A DNA stretch of 64,000 nucleotides from Chelonoidis abingdonii (GCF_003597395.2 NC_133770.1:6525298-6589297), one strand, 5' to 3'. Positions 45,004 to 57,967 are shown, counted from the first letter of the stretch. Made by a program: numbers and translations. Notes: generated by a model from the sequence alone, not told the origin.

Positions 45004-46240
45004 TTAGCAACCTATGGCTCCTACTAATTCTCCCCAGGGTAGGGTTGTCATCTTATAGACCTGTTTTTTCCCAGCATGCCTTTCTGATGCTGGTCTTTAT
45101 ATTTTCTAGAGCCAGGCAGCTGGAGGTCTATGGAAGCCATTTTGCAATTAGTGGTTACTGACTGCATCGTTTTCTCTCCCACCCTGTAGGTGTTTCATCA
45201 GCAACAGGACGTGTGGCAGCAAAGATCTCTTTCCTACAACACTTCTCACTGAATATGCACAGGGCTGGTGCTACATGCCGAGAAGCCTGTGTTTGTCTCG
45301 TAGCAGCCTGGCCCCCGCTGGCAGGTCTGATGCTAATGGTGTCACACCAAACTAGGTCCCTCCTGAAAACTCACCCTCTTTTTCTCGTTCCACTTGCCAT
45401 ATTGCAGTAAATATGTGCTCTGTTTTTGCCTTTCCTCTTGCTGAGTCGATGACACATTTCACTGGCTTACCCCTGGGCTTATTCTCCTTTTACTCACACA
45501 AGTTTTACTTACTCAGAATCTTGTGCCCTTTCCAATTGGGTCCTTCTAGCCAAGCGGAGCAGGTCTTCCAAAGTATCCAGTCGGCACGGTTGTCCCATTC
45601 TCCTTTGTGTTAGAGCAGAAAATACTCATTGAAATACATTTCTGATAACAGGAGCTTGTTACACCCTTTTAAAACTTGATTCTGTCATGTTGGATTTCTT
45701 AGGCATCACATAGCAGATCCAACGTTCATCATAGTTGCATGGTTAACAAACTGGCATCAGGGCAGAAGTGGATGGGGAGAATAAACGGGGAATGACAATT
45801 CTTTAGGGTTGCTCCAGGTTCTGTTTGTAGGGCTTATACGGCATTAAAACAATCCCAAAATGTCTTTCGGTCTGACACAATGTTGTCATTAAATGATGCA
45901 GTGACATAATGTTATCACAATGCAGTGATTTATGTCATGACATGTCTTGGTCATTCGTAGCACAACCTCTGCCTTATGGTCTGTCAAATACAACTGTATC
46001 AGGGGATCCAGTTACAACCCAATTCTTCCCTGACCTGCATGCAACATAAGTATATAAGGTGACCTTACCTATGTCCGATCACCAGGCTAAAGCCTTTTAT
46101 AGGATATGGCTAAGCTAATTCCTTCAATTCAGCTTGGAAGCTTGTTGTAACTCTGTCCTCTGATGTGATGGTATCTGTAACATATATATATATATATAGG
46201 ACCTTAGAGAAGTCTAAGAACAGAAGAGTTTCATAGAAAA
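45004..46240. other. Intergenic with short (AT)n
   Basis: An (AT) microsatellite lies at 46182-46198. No gene seen. Confidence 0.45.
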
Positions 46241-46600
46241 CCAGACCAATGATCCATTAGTTCAGGTATCTTGTCTTAGACATTGGTTACTGGTGGATAC
46301 TTTGCAGCAAATTATAATGCACTTCTCCTTATCGTGTGCTCCGAACACTGTATTATTAAAACATAAAGAGAAACAATTTCTTGCTAACCCCATCTGGTGA
46401 TCATTTTATGCCCTGAAGCATGAGGAGTGACAGCCCTTGTAAACACATCCGATTTTGCCAGCTATTCTTTTTCATAGATGGCTAATATCTTTTGCATCTT
46501 GTAAGTTCTTTGCCTTGGTAACATCCTGCAGCAGTGAGTTCTGTAGACATATAGTGAGACATTCCTTGTCATGAAGCGCTTAAAATCTGAGCTACCTGCC
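46241..46600 (-). mobile_element. CR1-like LINE fragment
   Basis: Antisense CR1-type landmarks (gaccaatgatccattagttc, cagtgagttctgtag) in strongly diverged sequence. Confidence 0.4.
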
Positions 46601-47470
46601 CACTGAATAATGCTGCTTCTTCAAGACAATTGGCCTGATTCTCATCTCACATGGTGGGAAGAGCAACCCAGCTGATATCAATAGTGTGGTCTAGTGGATA
46701 GCGACCTGAAGAGAGACTCAGGAAATGTGGGTTTGAAGGACATAAATACACACAGAACTGGCTGAGTGTCACCTTGCTTATTAGGCTCAGAGACACTGTC
46801 AATCAATTGATTACAATGGACTATATGGATTTTCCATGGGCGGGGGAAAGTGACAGGATAGGCAGTTCCACACCCTGGGATAGGTTTTGCAGCAAGACAA
46901 GATAGCACAGTAGCCAATGGTTAACAGGTTACATAATGTCTCCACCCATGGTCTCAAGTTAGCAAGTTAACATTTGTTAATACTTTGATAAAATGTTATT
47001 AGTGTAAAATATATATGTTGACTTCTGATTTGGGGTCCATAGGAATGGGTAGCTCCTCTGATTGTTCAGCAGATACATTCCTAGGGGTTAAAACAAAGAA
47101 CCAGTGAAAGTATATGGCAATAAAGATTGTCTTTGTGTCTTAAGGCAGGCATTGGTCCCTTGGAAGGGGAGGTGGGAGGATGCCATGTCTTATACTGACA
47201 TGTGCCCACTTTTCATAAACTCAAGGTTGGATCTGTGGGAAGAACGTCTCCCTACAGAAGAAACGAACACAATAGGAACAGGGATTCTTTGTTCAATCTG
47301 CAACTCTGAATAAGACACAATTATTTAGTTCTTAGCTCCAACACCTGGCAATTTGCTGACTTTCTCTTAGCTGATCACTGTTTGCTAGGCCTCTGGTCTC
47401 TTGACCACACTCTGGACTTTGGATCTGGAAAAGAGCTGGCACAATCCATATACCAGGTTGTTATATAAAA
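46601..47470. other. Intergenic, no gene seen
   Basis: Nothing recognised. Confidence 0.4.
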
Positions 47471-47670
47471 TGCACATGAATTTTAACGCTTCAGGTTCTA
47501 GTCCTACCTCTGCTACTGGTCTGCTTGGTGACCTTAAGCAAGTCTATTCATCTCACTGTGCCTCAATTTCCCCATTTGTAAAGTAGGGATAATAATACTC
47601 ACCTCCTTTGCAAAGTGCTTTCAGATCTATTGACGAAAAATGCTTTATCAGAGCTACGTATTTATCATAC
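47471..47670 (+). repeat. MIR-like SINE
   Basis: Good MIR core: aggttctagtcctacctctg, ttggtgaccttaagcaagtc, tgcctcaatttccccatttg, aaagtagggataataatact. Confidence 0.75.
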
Positions 47671-47829
47671 CAGCGTGCAACTGGTGTGAATGAGATCAGA
47701 TCAGGCCCAGTATCTGCTACAATTGGTCTTGCACCTACTAGCATATTTTGGGAGATGCTTTGTGCCCCCCATGAAGGTAAGAGGACCTGTTCAGATTGCT
47801 GTCCAGAGCGGTCACAATGGTGCACTGTG

Positions 47830-48056
47830 AGATAGCGCCCGGAGGCCAATACTGTCGAATTGCGGCCACACTAACCCTAATTCGAAAAGGCAATACCGAT
47901 TTCAGCGCTATTCCCCTCATCGGGGTGGAGTACAGATTTCGATATCAAGAGTCCTTGATATCGAAATAAAGGGCTTTGGTGTGTGGCCAGGTGCAGGGTT
48001 AATTAGGTTTAACGCTACTAAATTTGAGATAAACTCGTAGTGTAGACCAGGCCTTA
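47830..48056. mobile_element. MITE fragment, tagtgtagaccaggcc end
   Basis: The right end tcgtagtgtagaccaggcct and an internal gatatcaagagtccttgata palindrome mark a decayed MITE. The left end is not clear. Confidence 0.5.
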
Positions 48057-49107
48057 GACATAACAAAGGGGTTTGACCCTGCTCCCAATGAAATTAGTGG
48101 TCAAACTGCAAAGCCTATGGCCCAGTACACGAAAGAATACGGTATATAGCAACCTGCTAGCCTCATTGATGATTGTCCATTCCCTACTTATTCAGCCATC
48201 TGGAACTTCCTGCAGTAATTCCATAAAGTCAGCTCCTGGGGAGAATGAAGAAAGAAGTAGGAAACAATAGCGAGCCCCATATAATTTTATTGTCTGGAAG
48301 TTCATTAGCATCTGTTTGATGGACACAGCTGCCGTTTATTTTTGGTCACATTTCACTGACATGACAGTCATGAATATAAGGTATTTCAGACAGAAAGAAA
48401 TGTGCTGCAGGGAACGAGACTGGAATAGCAGGGGGATGGGGGTTGCAGGCCAGGTTTAGAGGCAAAGCTGTGCGGGGGAGCCCAGGATTGGAATAGCAGA
48501 GGAGTGACACAGGTCAGGATTGAGGTACGTGGGTAGAATTATGGCCAGGAGCCCAAGAATGGGATAGGATGGTGTGTTCCAGCTCAGAATAGAGAGGGAT
48601 TGGCAGAAGTGTGTGGGGTAGGGTTACTATATTGGCTCTAGCAACTGTCAGCAATTTTTTACTTCCAAAAGCAATGCATTCAGACCGAATGGATGAAGGA
48701 GGAAAGCTAACCTTTGCACTGGAGCAACTCAGTGCTGTCTGTTCTTGTGAATTTTATTTGTGATATTAGGTGTTTTCCTCAAAAGCTGCACCTTCTAGAG
48801 CTCCTGTGGTTACATGAGAATCTCAACTTTCATTACAACAATAAGTAAGTTTCTGCCCCTTGTGATTGCGGAGAAGTCATGGAAATATGACCTCTAAAGG
48901 CTCAAAAACACCCATAAGACAAATAAAAAAAAATCCAGGATATATTGGTTTAAAATCAGGAGACTTAGTAATCGCATGATATTTTGGAGGTGGGTGGGGC
49001 TGACTCAAGATTTGGTAATGGTTGGCACTGGGAGAATCCATTCTGTGGTGCGTGGGCATATTAGATACTCATTGCATTACACTCACGTCACCAGTAGAAT
49101 GCCCATC
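48057..49107. other. Intergenic, no gene seen
   Basis: Nothing recognised on either strand. Confidence 0.4.
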
Positions 49108-49302
49108 GGTACGCTGTGACATCGCGTTGGCCTGACTACGTCGACCTCAGTGCTACCCTTCTGGCGGAGGTGGAGTAATGAAGTCGGTGTGGTGGGCGAG
49201 TTATGTCGGAGGGAGCAGAGTTTTACTGTAGACACTTACAGAGTTGGGTTGATGTAAGCTGCCTTGTGTTGACCTAATTCTGTAATGTAAACCAGGGCTC
49301 AG
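49108..49302. mobile_element. MITE fragment, tcgacctcagtg/taaaccagggctc
   Basis: A tacgtcgacctcagtg left part and a gtgttgacctaattctgtaa then tgtaaaccagggctc right part; ends are approximate. Confidence 0.45.
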
Positions 49303-49410
49303 TGGGCGTGGTATCAGAGCAATGAAGCCACTTCATCATGGTCTAGTCTCCCCAGGAGTTAGTCACGGTTCTGGGTGGGTGTGGACAGCACATATTGCTG
49401 TGGCTTCACT

Positions 49411-49616
49411 CAGGGCTGACTCCAGGTTTTTTTTGCCGCCCCAAGCCAAAAAAAAAAAACAACAAAAACTGAGTGCCGCCACCAAATTGCAGGGAAAAAA
49501 AAGGGCCGGGGTGCCACTCGTAGAAAAGTGCCGCCCCCAAAGAGCTGGAATGCCGCCCCTTGAAAAGTGCCACCCCGAGCACATGCTTGGGATGCTGATG
49601 CCTAGAGCCAGCACTG
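49411..49616. mobile_element. CAGGGCYGG-family hAT MITE, 206 bp
   Basis: Ends CAGGGCTGACTCCAGG and CCTAGAGCCAGCACTG, with the exact 8-bp duplication GCTTCACT (49403-49410 and 49617-49624). The interior repeats the tgccgcc/aagtgccgcc core and A-runs. Confidence 0.93.
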
Positions 49617-49689
49617 GCTTCACTGTTCTGGCACCTGAGCTACCCAGATTAAAACTAACTTGAGAGTGTCTTTATGAACTGCACTCACA

Positions 49690-49790
49690 TCTGGTTGATT
49701 TAGTTGCTGTTGGTCCTGCTTTGAGCAGGGGGTGGGACTAGATGACCTCCTGAGGTCCCTTCCAACCCTGATATTCAATGAGATACCCTT
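49690..49790 (+). mobile_element. CR1 LINE 3' tail
   Basis: ggtcctgctttgagcagggg, gactagatgacctcctgagg, tccaaccctgatattca: a young-looking CR1 terminus. Confidence 0.88.
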
Positions 49791-49803
49791 AATGGCATCT
49801 GAA

Positions 49804-50096
49804 GCCAGGTCTACACTGCCGTGATAAATTGATCTAAGCTACACTACACCAGTTATGTGAATAACGTAACTGAAGTCAATGTAGCTAGATCCACTTACCA
49901 TGATGTCTACACCATGCTGTGTTGATGGAGACACTCTCCCGCCAACTTACTTTACACTTCTCGAGGACGTGGAGTGCAGAAATTGACAGGAGAGCGCTCT
50001 CCCATTGATTTATCAGGTCTTCACCAGACCCGCTAAATTGATGCTGCTGCGTCAATTGCAGCAGTGCCGATTTAGCTTTGTAGTGAAGACATGCCG
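49804..50096. mobile_element. MITE with CCAGGTCTACACTGCC ends
   Basis: Left ccaggtctacactgccg and right tttgtagtgaagacatgccg are inverted. The interior has the ctctcccgcc/ggagagcgctctccc palindrome shared with nearby MITEs. Confidence 0.65.
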
Positions 50097-51039
50097 TGAG
50101 ATCTTAGACTCTCAGCTTTGCTTTCAAGCATTCATTGCAGACTCTTAGTGGGTCATGGAAATGGACTATAAATATGGGCAGCAGATGGACCTATACTTCA
50201 GGGAGGCTAGACCTTCTGCCTGAGGCCCCGCCCCTCCACCCACCAGAGCCCCGATCCCCCTTCACCCCCTTGCTGCCGGAGGAGCCCTGGGCTGGCCAGA
50301 GCCCTGAGTCCTCCCTCCCCTCCAAGGCCCTCGTGGGACTATAAGGCAAAGTGGGGCTAAAGGACTAGGGTTAACAATCTAAGGCTGTCACCTACTGTAA
50401 CACTACTTAATATTGTTCCAACCAACATTGGTGCACAGTTCAATTTCTTGGTGTTAGTACATTTAATTATTTTTAAAATTAAAAAGTTTCTATAACCTTA
50501 GAGGAAACAATTTTTTATTTGCTTATATATGGCACAAATAAATATAGATTTACAGATCCTAGTGTGCAAATTTATCATCTTATGTAACGGGGATAAATCA
50601 TGCACGCAAAGTGTGCATCAAAGTCATGAGATGCATTACAAATACAATAAAAATAAGGAATTCAAAAGTTTAACAAATGGCAGGGGGACACCAAAGACTA
50701 TGGTCTATGACCAACCCTGGTCGCAGGACGGGTTTAGTGGGAGTTGCAAGTGTAGGGCCAGTGTTAAGGGGTAGCAAGCAGGGGAATTGCCTGGGGCCCC
50801 AGGCCACAGGGGGTCCTGCGAAGCTAAGGCTCGGGCTTCGGACTCCTGAAAGGGGTACAGTAGTCAGGAAAGGCTGAGAATCACTGTCCTATAGGCTTCC
50901 ACAGGCATGGATCAGGCCCTCTAAGGGTGAATATATGGGACAAGCAGGCTAGCAGTTGTTGTCTTTAGGACACTTTTCATTTAATTTATTTGTTTCATTA
51001 AATCTTTGCCCTTGGAAGATGCATAGGTCTGTTGCAGGC
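50097..51039. other. Intergenic, no gene seen
   Basis: At 50750-50830 a gggccagtgttaaggggtag / cctggggccccaggcc block resembles another decayed MITE. No gene. Confidence 0.35.
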
Positions 51040-51140
51040 ATCATTAATACAGGGAGCTCTTGTGGCCCGTGTGATGCAGGAGGACAGACTAGATGACCAT
51101 AGTGGTCCGTTCTTGCCTTGGAGTTCATGACTCTGTGAAG
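51040..51140 (+). mobile_element. CR1 LINE 3' tail
   Basis: Reads gatgcaggaggacagactag, then atgaccatagtggtccgttc, the same subfamily end as 34388-34455. Confidence 0.7.
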
Positions 51141-52783
51141 GCCATTGAAGCCAGAGGCCTCCCAGCCAGGGAGAATTGGTGTCAGTAAACGTGTGTGTTC
51201 GTCACTGAATTGAATCACTTGGACTCACTGGAGCCAACAGCAATTTAATAGGTTCCCAGTATTGCTATAGCCAATCCAGGTGCTGGAGGGGAAGTTGGCT
51301 TAGTTTCCCAGCAGGAAACATTGTTTGCAACAGTGATCTGGGGGGTCACTGAACAGATGAAGCACTTACCAGGCGACATTCCAGTGGAAAATGGGTTCAG
51401 CCTCCAATCGGAAGAGCTCATGCTCTGAATTGCTTTGCTTAATGTGCTCTCATAAATAGGCATTTTGTGGCCAGGCATTTTTCCTCTGCTGCTGTGAAAT
51501 GTCAGAGCTCTGTTGGAGACAAGGCTCGGACGACGTACATCAGCTGAGGATCTGGCCCTTCTTGTCTCTTGTCTCTGTCTAGGTTTTGACATTTGGATGT
51601 CTGATTTCACGGGCGGGGGGCAGGGGTAAGATGTTCAAAGCAGGTTGAGGGGGACTGGCGAGTCAAAGGGACTGGCTGCTGTTAGGCTTTTTCAACTCTA
51701 GGTCAAATGTGGTGGTGACCACAATTAATCACCATCTGATGCCTGTTTGGCTGGCTATGAGATGCCAATTGGCGATCTCAGTTCGGTGCATAGAAATTAG
51801 AGATGAAAAGACCTAGGACCTGGTTCTCCTGTCCCTTGTAGTGTCATAAATCAGGACACTGTGATGTTTAGACTCCATTAAATATCATAATTGGCATGGC
51901 CTCCTATACCCTTCATTGGGCGATGGACCAATGGGACATGGTTGTCCTATAGCCCCGTGGTTAATTAACTTGCTTATCTCCTGGGTGCACTTCCTACCTT
52001 CCCAGACTGAGGGCACTGAGGGGTTCATCATGGCGTGATGTTACAGAACTGCTTGGTGCTAATTTCAGCATCTTTCTGGGAGCTGTGAACTCATGAAGAG
52101 TTTGTAGGTACGTCGAGCAACAGCACGGGAAGGAGCCCCTGCCAAAGAACCTCTCCTCTGTGCTGTAAATCCTGTACAGATTGTGAACCCATTTTCTCTG
52201 AAATTGCTGGCTGGCTGGATCGAAGAACTAAGCTGTGCTGGTAACGTGATCTTCCTGTGGACACAGATAGGGATCTCAAGGGAATGGGGAATGATACGCT
52301 TTGGGTTAGCATTGACCACTGGTGACCCTGATCTAGGTCATGTGCCTGATGCCAGACTATAAAGATCAATACCTCCGGGTGTTGCACTTTAAATACATTA
52401 AAAATTGCAAGGCACTTGTCTCTTACAATAAGGAAAGCCATAAGTACTTCAGATACATAGGCCACTGACTGTGACTTTTGCTACAGGAGTCACTCCCATG
52501 TGGGTTGTAAGCAGATGCCCAACTGATGACTTAAGGGTAGAACAGAAGGACAGTTTACATTTTCAGGAGGATGGCCTCACTTTTCCCCGGCACTTATCTT
52601 TTTCTACCTGCAAAACTTGGGACCATATTTTTCCTACCTGCAGTTAGATTCTGAACACAATTATGAATTCTGGCACCTTTAAAAATACCTGATTGTAAGC
52701 ACAGATGTGGGGATCTAGAGTCGCCATTACTCAGATTTGAGTCCACTGTGCATTTTGCAGGTGCAAGAATATGTTTGTACCCT
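51141..52783. other. Intergenic, no gene seen
   Basis: Only unsupported short open frames. Confidence 0.4.
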
Positions 52784-53748
52784 TGTATCATAAACAGATA
52801 GTTAAGTGTTAATGTCTCTTTTACCTGTAAGGGGTTAACAAGCAGTGAACCTGGAACATCTGACCAGACGACCAATCAGGAGACAAAATACTTTCAAATT
52901 TCAGTGGAGGGAAGCCTTCTTTTTTGTGTGTTCTTTGTTTTGTCTGTGTTCTCTCTGGGTTCTGAGAGGGACCAGACATGTAAGCAGATTCCTCCAGTCT
53001 TTCTGAAAAAATCGCTTCTGTTCTAAATTTTAGTAAGTACTAGGAGAAAGGCAAGTTAGTCTTTTGATTGTTTTTTCTTTATTTGCAAATGTGTATTTGG
53101 CTGGAAGTATTTTAAATTGTATTTCTGCTGGGGGAAGGCTTCTCTCTAGTGTCTATAAGCTGAAAGACCCTGTAATATTCCATCTTGAATTTACAGTGAT
53201 TATCTTTACTCTCTTTCTCTCTTTTACTAAAAGTTTTTCTCTTTAAAAAACCTGATTGATTTTTTCCCCTTAGTAAGGCTCTAAGAAACAGAGTCTGTAC
53301 CCACCAGGGAATTGGTGGGAGAAGGGAAAAAGGAAGCGGGGGGAAAGGTGCATTCCCTCTTTGTTTTAGATTCACAGAGTTTGAATCAGTATTGCCTCTT
53401 GGTGAGGGAAAAAGAAAAGGAGAGGGGGGAAGGGATGTTCCTCTCTGTGTTGTGATTCAAGGAGTTTGAATCAAGATGATCTCCTAGTGTACCCAGGGCG
53501 GGAAAGATCTGGGAGGAAGAAAGGAGGGGGAAGGGAAATGGTTTATTCCCCTTTGTTGTGAGACTCAAGGAATTTGGTCTTGGGGTCCTCAGGGAAGGTT
53601 TTTGGGGGGACCAGAGTGCCCCAAAACACTATACTTTTGGGTGGTGGCAGCTATCAGATCTAAGCTGGTAATTAAGCTTAGAGAAATGTATGTTGGTACC
53701 CCATTTTTTTGGACTCTAAGGTTTAGAGTGGGGAGTTATGCCATGACA
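52784..53748 (+). mobile_element. Solo LTR (TGTATCATAAACAG...CCATGACA)
   Basis: A 965-bp block with TG...CA ends and a partial CCT(T) duplication. It has the acctgtaaggggttaacaag opening, a T/C-rich central part and three diverged repeats of gttt(a)gattca(c/a)aggagtttgaat. No internal coding region, so it is a solo LTR. Confidence 0.7.
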
Positions 53749-54669
53749 CCTTGAAAAGGGAATTTGTGCAGGATGACTTCCAAATTTCCCATTGGCAAAG
53801 GGTTTAAAGTTTCAACAGTAACTTGAAAAGTAAAGTACAGCACACTTTTGTTTTACATAAATCACTACTCTCATTAAAGTCAACATTAATGCATGCTGAC
53901 AAATTGACTAACTGTTTTAGTAATAATAGGAGGGAAAAGAAGCAGAAATCCAGTCTCTGTGATCTTTTATTCTTAAGACGCTGAAGAGCAATCAATTAAA
54001 GCAAGAGGTTGTTAAAATGGAGCAGGAATGCAGCCAGAAAAAAGAGAGAGAAAGAGAGTAGAAATGGGTTTGCAAACAGAACAGGAGTTAAAGCTTTTGG
54101 CTCAAAATTGACATCCAAGCAGGATCCAAGCTAACAAATCCATGGGCAACAGACACAATTACTAGATAAATTGCACACTTCCACATTTGTCCTTAAGTAA
54201 CTATTAGTGGAATTCTGGTTTTCTAGTTCCAAAAACCATTTGAACTAAAAAAGAATTCCTAGTGGTATTTAAGTAGTGGTTATTTTCATTTAAGGTCCCT
54301 TATTCTCTCAGTGGGCCAGTACACAGAAGATGACAAGATCTCAGATGCTGCCCGCTGATTATATTCTTCGCCTCATCCGCAGAAATCAGGCCTTCATGTG
54401 CATCAAAATGTCTTGGTTTAAAAATAAGGGGCTGGACTCTGAGCCCTTCCAATAAAATAGGGTTCATAAAGATGAGCTGCTGATTATCCTAAACCATGAT
54501 GCAGTGTCACAGCTTGGTTTACTTGATTTAACTTGGAGGAAAATCTCCACAAATATATTTTCTTTTCCTCTGCCTCAAAGTATTGGGGTGGAGTGGGGGG
54601 AGACATTATAATGGCATCAAGTTGTTTCAAAGTGCATCTGTGCAACCAGCTGGGGCTGCCATATTACCT
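53749..54669. other. Intergenic, A/T-rich
   Basis: No gene or defined repeat seen. Confidence 0.4.
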
Positions 54670-55345
54670 TTCTACAGAAGTTCATAGACCCTAAAGCCAG
54701 AAGGGACCATAATGTTCATCTCCTCTGACCTCCTGCATCACACAGGCCATGTAATTTCACCCAGTATTTCCCATATTAAGCCATATGACTTCTGGCTGAG
54801 CAAAAGTGTATCTTTTAGAAAGACATCCACTCTTGATTTTAAAGACTTCAAGTGTTGCAGCATCCACTGCTTGGTAAGTTGTTCCAGTGACGGATTACCC
54901 TCTATTAAAAAACTCAGACCTTATTTTCAGTTTGAGTTTATCTAGTTTCAGCTTCCAGCCATTAGATCTTGCTGGGTCCATCTGCTAGGTTAGGGAGCCC
55001 TCTAATATCAGAATATAGGCACTCATTGACCATGATAAAGTCTTAATTCTCTTTGATAAGCTAACTAGATGGAGCTCCTTAAGACCCTCATTGTAAGACA
55101 GGTTTTCCAAGTCATCCTTTTTTGAACCTTTGCCATTTTCCAACTTCCATTTTAAGGAGTGGGCACCAAAATTGGACCCTGCTTTCCAGTAAAGGTCTCA
55201 CCAGTGCCATCTGCAGAGGTAATACCGCCTCTTTACTCCAACTCCATATTCCCCTGCTTATGCATCCAGGGATCACGTACGCCTTCTTGGCCACGACATT
55301 GCACTGGGAGCTCACCTTCACTTGCTTAAATCACACCCCACAAAA
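54670..55345 (-). mobile_element. CR1 LINE fragment
   Basis: Antisense CR1: aaagccagaagggaccataa, tctgacctcctgcatcacac, ending at tatgcatccagggatcacgt then acgccttcttggccacgaca. The minus strand encodes the Q-C-N-V-V-A-K-K-A-Y-V-I-P-G block of the CR1 C-terminal domain in a 69-codon run. Confidence 0.85.
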
Positions 55346-55687
55346 TTGACCACCTTAAAAAATAAAGACTCAGACATACATTTTCTATATAAAATAAAAA
55401 GGATAGGCCGTGAGTGGTAGAAAATAACTATCATAAAGGGAAACAGCATCCATTCCACCCAGCTCATCGGGAAGAAAGTTCACAGGGTAAAATACACTTG
55501 TCATCCTTCACGGGCTATGAAATGTACTTTCTTTCAAACATTTTTAATGGAGCAAGAGGGCCAGGAAGAGCTCGGAGCTATGTGTGTGCTATTTTCTTCT
55601 TATTACCGGCGTCTTCTTTTTTTTTTTTTAAAAAAAAAAGAAGTATTTGCAGTACAACTTCTGTTGCTCTTATTCTGTGACTGTTAG

Positions 55688-55832
55688 GGAGCAGACAGCA
55701 CAGACAGTACCCAGAAAGAAACAGACTCGAACGCCAAGTCAGCTGCGGTGGTTCTCCATACAAAAAGTGGTATTAGATGAAACTGTATGTGCCATAAAGA
55801 AGTGGAGACGAGGCATTGGGGGTGCTGTAAAG
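55688..55832 (+). other. Exon-like open segment, unassigned
   Basis: A pyrimidine-rich tract ending ctgttag precedes a 145-nt segment that ends at aaag|gtaaca. Read from 55689 it is open for 48 codons and ends in phase 0. The frame is basic, with P-R-K-K and A-I-K-K-W-R-R-G-I-G-G-A-V-K. No partner exon or homolog was recognised, and its entry phase differs from that of the peptide genes. It may be chance. Confidence 0.2.
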
Positions 55833-56499
55833 GTAACAAATCATCATCATAAACCCATGACATTGTTATTCGTGACTTCTGCCCTCTTGTGTTTTTTGAG
55901 CAATCAAGGGAAAGCAAAGACTGTATGAAATCATTCTATCCAGACACGGTCCGTAAAAGCATTGACATTTTTGGGACAGGGAGGAGCAATATGACGACTG
56001 CTGGGAGGTGAGTTTCAATTCTGCAAGTGTTGGTTTCAGAATTTGGCCCCATTGTTCATTGAAGTAATGAAAGAAAACCAAAGACCTTAAAGTTCAGATG
56101 GAGTCAATGGAAAATCATAGCATGTTTGTAATTGTCAGGTCGTCTTTATCCTGGAAGTGTTTGGTACCAATAATCCTGGCTTGTTTTTTTCAAAATGGCT
56201 GCCTGAGGCATTCACGCTGGTGGGACTTTACTCTTTCACGACACTGAAGGACAGCTCAGGCATGAGAACTCTGAAGAACTTGTCCCGTTGTGTGAGAGTT
56301 ATAATTCTTCAGAGATGGGTGGAAAATATTTGATGCCAATGTGAGAGCGTAAGGGTCTCCCCATATTTTATTAATGCTTTGGTCTAAAAAATAGATGCTG
56401 AGCCAGGTCCTTGGCTGGGGAAGTTGTCGCTGTGGCCAGAGGACACCAGCTGAGGATCCAACCCACTGTACCCTCTCTGGAAATGAAACACACCTCTGA
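55833..56499. other. Intergenic, no gene seen
   Basis: Nothing recognised apart from the exon-like segment before it. Confidence 0.35.
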
Positions 56500-56792
56500 G
56501 GGTTCATCTACACTGCCATAAAAGACCCGTGGCACTGAGTCTCAGAGCCCGGGTCATCTGGCTCAGGTGGAGGGGCTATAAAATTGCAGTGTAGACATCC
56601 AGGTTCATGCTGGAGCCCGGGCTTTGAGACTCTCCCGCTGCATGGGGTCTCAGAGCCCAGGCTCCAGCCCAAGCCAGAGTGTCTACGCTGCAATGTTATA
56701 GCTCTGCAGCCTGAGCCCTGCAAGCCTGAGGCAGCTGATCTGGGCCACCTTTGGCTGTGCCGCTGATCTTTCATTGCAGTGTAGATGTACCC
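56500..56792. mobile_element. MITE with GGGTTCATCTACACTGCC ends
   Basis: Left gggttcatctacactgcca and right ttgcagtgtagatgtaccc are inverted repeats. The interior has repeated ctcagagccc(a/g)gg and gcagtgtagac blocks, which suggests internal duplication. Confidence 0.75.
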
Positions 56793-57189
56793 AGTGAGGC
56801 CAGAATGGAATCGTCCTTTTCTTCCCAAAAGAAGCTGGGATTTTATAGCTTGGACAGATTAGAACCAGTCGGGAAATTGTTTTCCTGTCTCATGAAAATT
56901 TTTAGATTTCAAAAACATTTTTCCATCCTGAGTCAGGACAAAAAGTCAAAATCTGGAATTTTTTTGTGTGAACTGGGTGGAAGAAAAAGAAAAAAAAAGT
57001 CAGTTTGAGTCAAAGTTTTTTTTGTTTTGATCATTTGAAATGTTTTTAATTTCAACGATTTTTTGTTTATACTTTTATAAACTATAATTAGCGTAAATTT
57101 CTAAACAAAAAGTTGTTTTAAACTGGAAACTGGAATATTTCATTTAGAAAATGCCAAAACAAAATATTGCCACAATTTTGAAACTTTTT

Positions 57190-57720
57190 TCAAACATTTA
57201 AGTTTTAGTCTGACCTCCTCACAGTGCAGGCCACAGAACCTTGCCGCCCCCACCTCCGTAATAGACCGCTAACCTCTGGCTGAGTTACTGAAGTCCTCAA
57301 ATCATGGTTTAAAGACTTCAAATTACAGAGAATCCACCATTTACACTAGTTTAAACCTGCAAGTGACCTGTGCCCCATGTTGCAGAGAAAGCGAAAAACC
57401 CCCAAGGTCTGTGCCAATCTGACCTGGGGGACAATTCCTTCCCAACCCAAAATATGGCCATCAATTAGACCCTGAGCATGTGGGCAAGATCAGCCAGCCA
57501 GAGACCTGGGAATTAATTCTCTGTAGTAACTTGGAGCCCTCCCCAACCGGTGTCCCATCTCCAGCTGTTGGGCATATCTGCTGGTAGCGGTCGCTACAGC
57601 CTATTGTAGGCTGTCTCATCATACCATCTCCTCCATAAACTTATCAGGCACAGTTTTGAAGCTAGTCAGGTATTTTGCCCCCACTGCTCCCTGTTCTTTA
57701 CAGCCAGAACAGCTAGAAAC
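57190..57720 (-). mobile_element. CR1 LINE fragment
   Basis: Antisense CR1 tail: agtctgacctcctcacagtg, cagagaatccaccatttaca, ggacaattccttcccaaccc; diverged. Confidence 0.6.
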
Positions 57721-57749
57721 TTTTTTTTTGTTTTTAAAGTGAAAGCTAT

Positions 57750-57940
57750 GGCTTGCTCTACACTACAGAGTTAGGTCGACATAAGGCAGTTTATCTTGAC
57801 CTAACTACATCAGTGTCTGCACAACAGCCTTGTCCCACCAATGTAAGTGCCCTACTATGCTGACATAACAACGCCACCTTCACGAGAGGCATAGGACTTA
57901 TGTTGGTATAGTTAGGGCGATGCAATGTCTGTGTAGACAC
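57750..57940. mobile_element. MITE fragment, tctacactacagagttagg
   Basis: Left ggcttgctctacactacaga and right gcaatgtctgtgtagacac are inverted; ends approximate. Confidence 0.55.
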
Positions 57941-57967
57941 TTTTCAGAGTGGTAGCCATGTTAGTCT

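Noticed and set aside
55688..55832. Third copy of the cationic peptide exon
   Set aside because: The GGAGC start after an acceptor looked alike, but phase 0 gives a non-basic 30-residue tail and no leader exon was found; kept only as a low-confidence exon-like segment.
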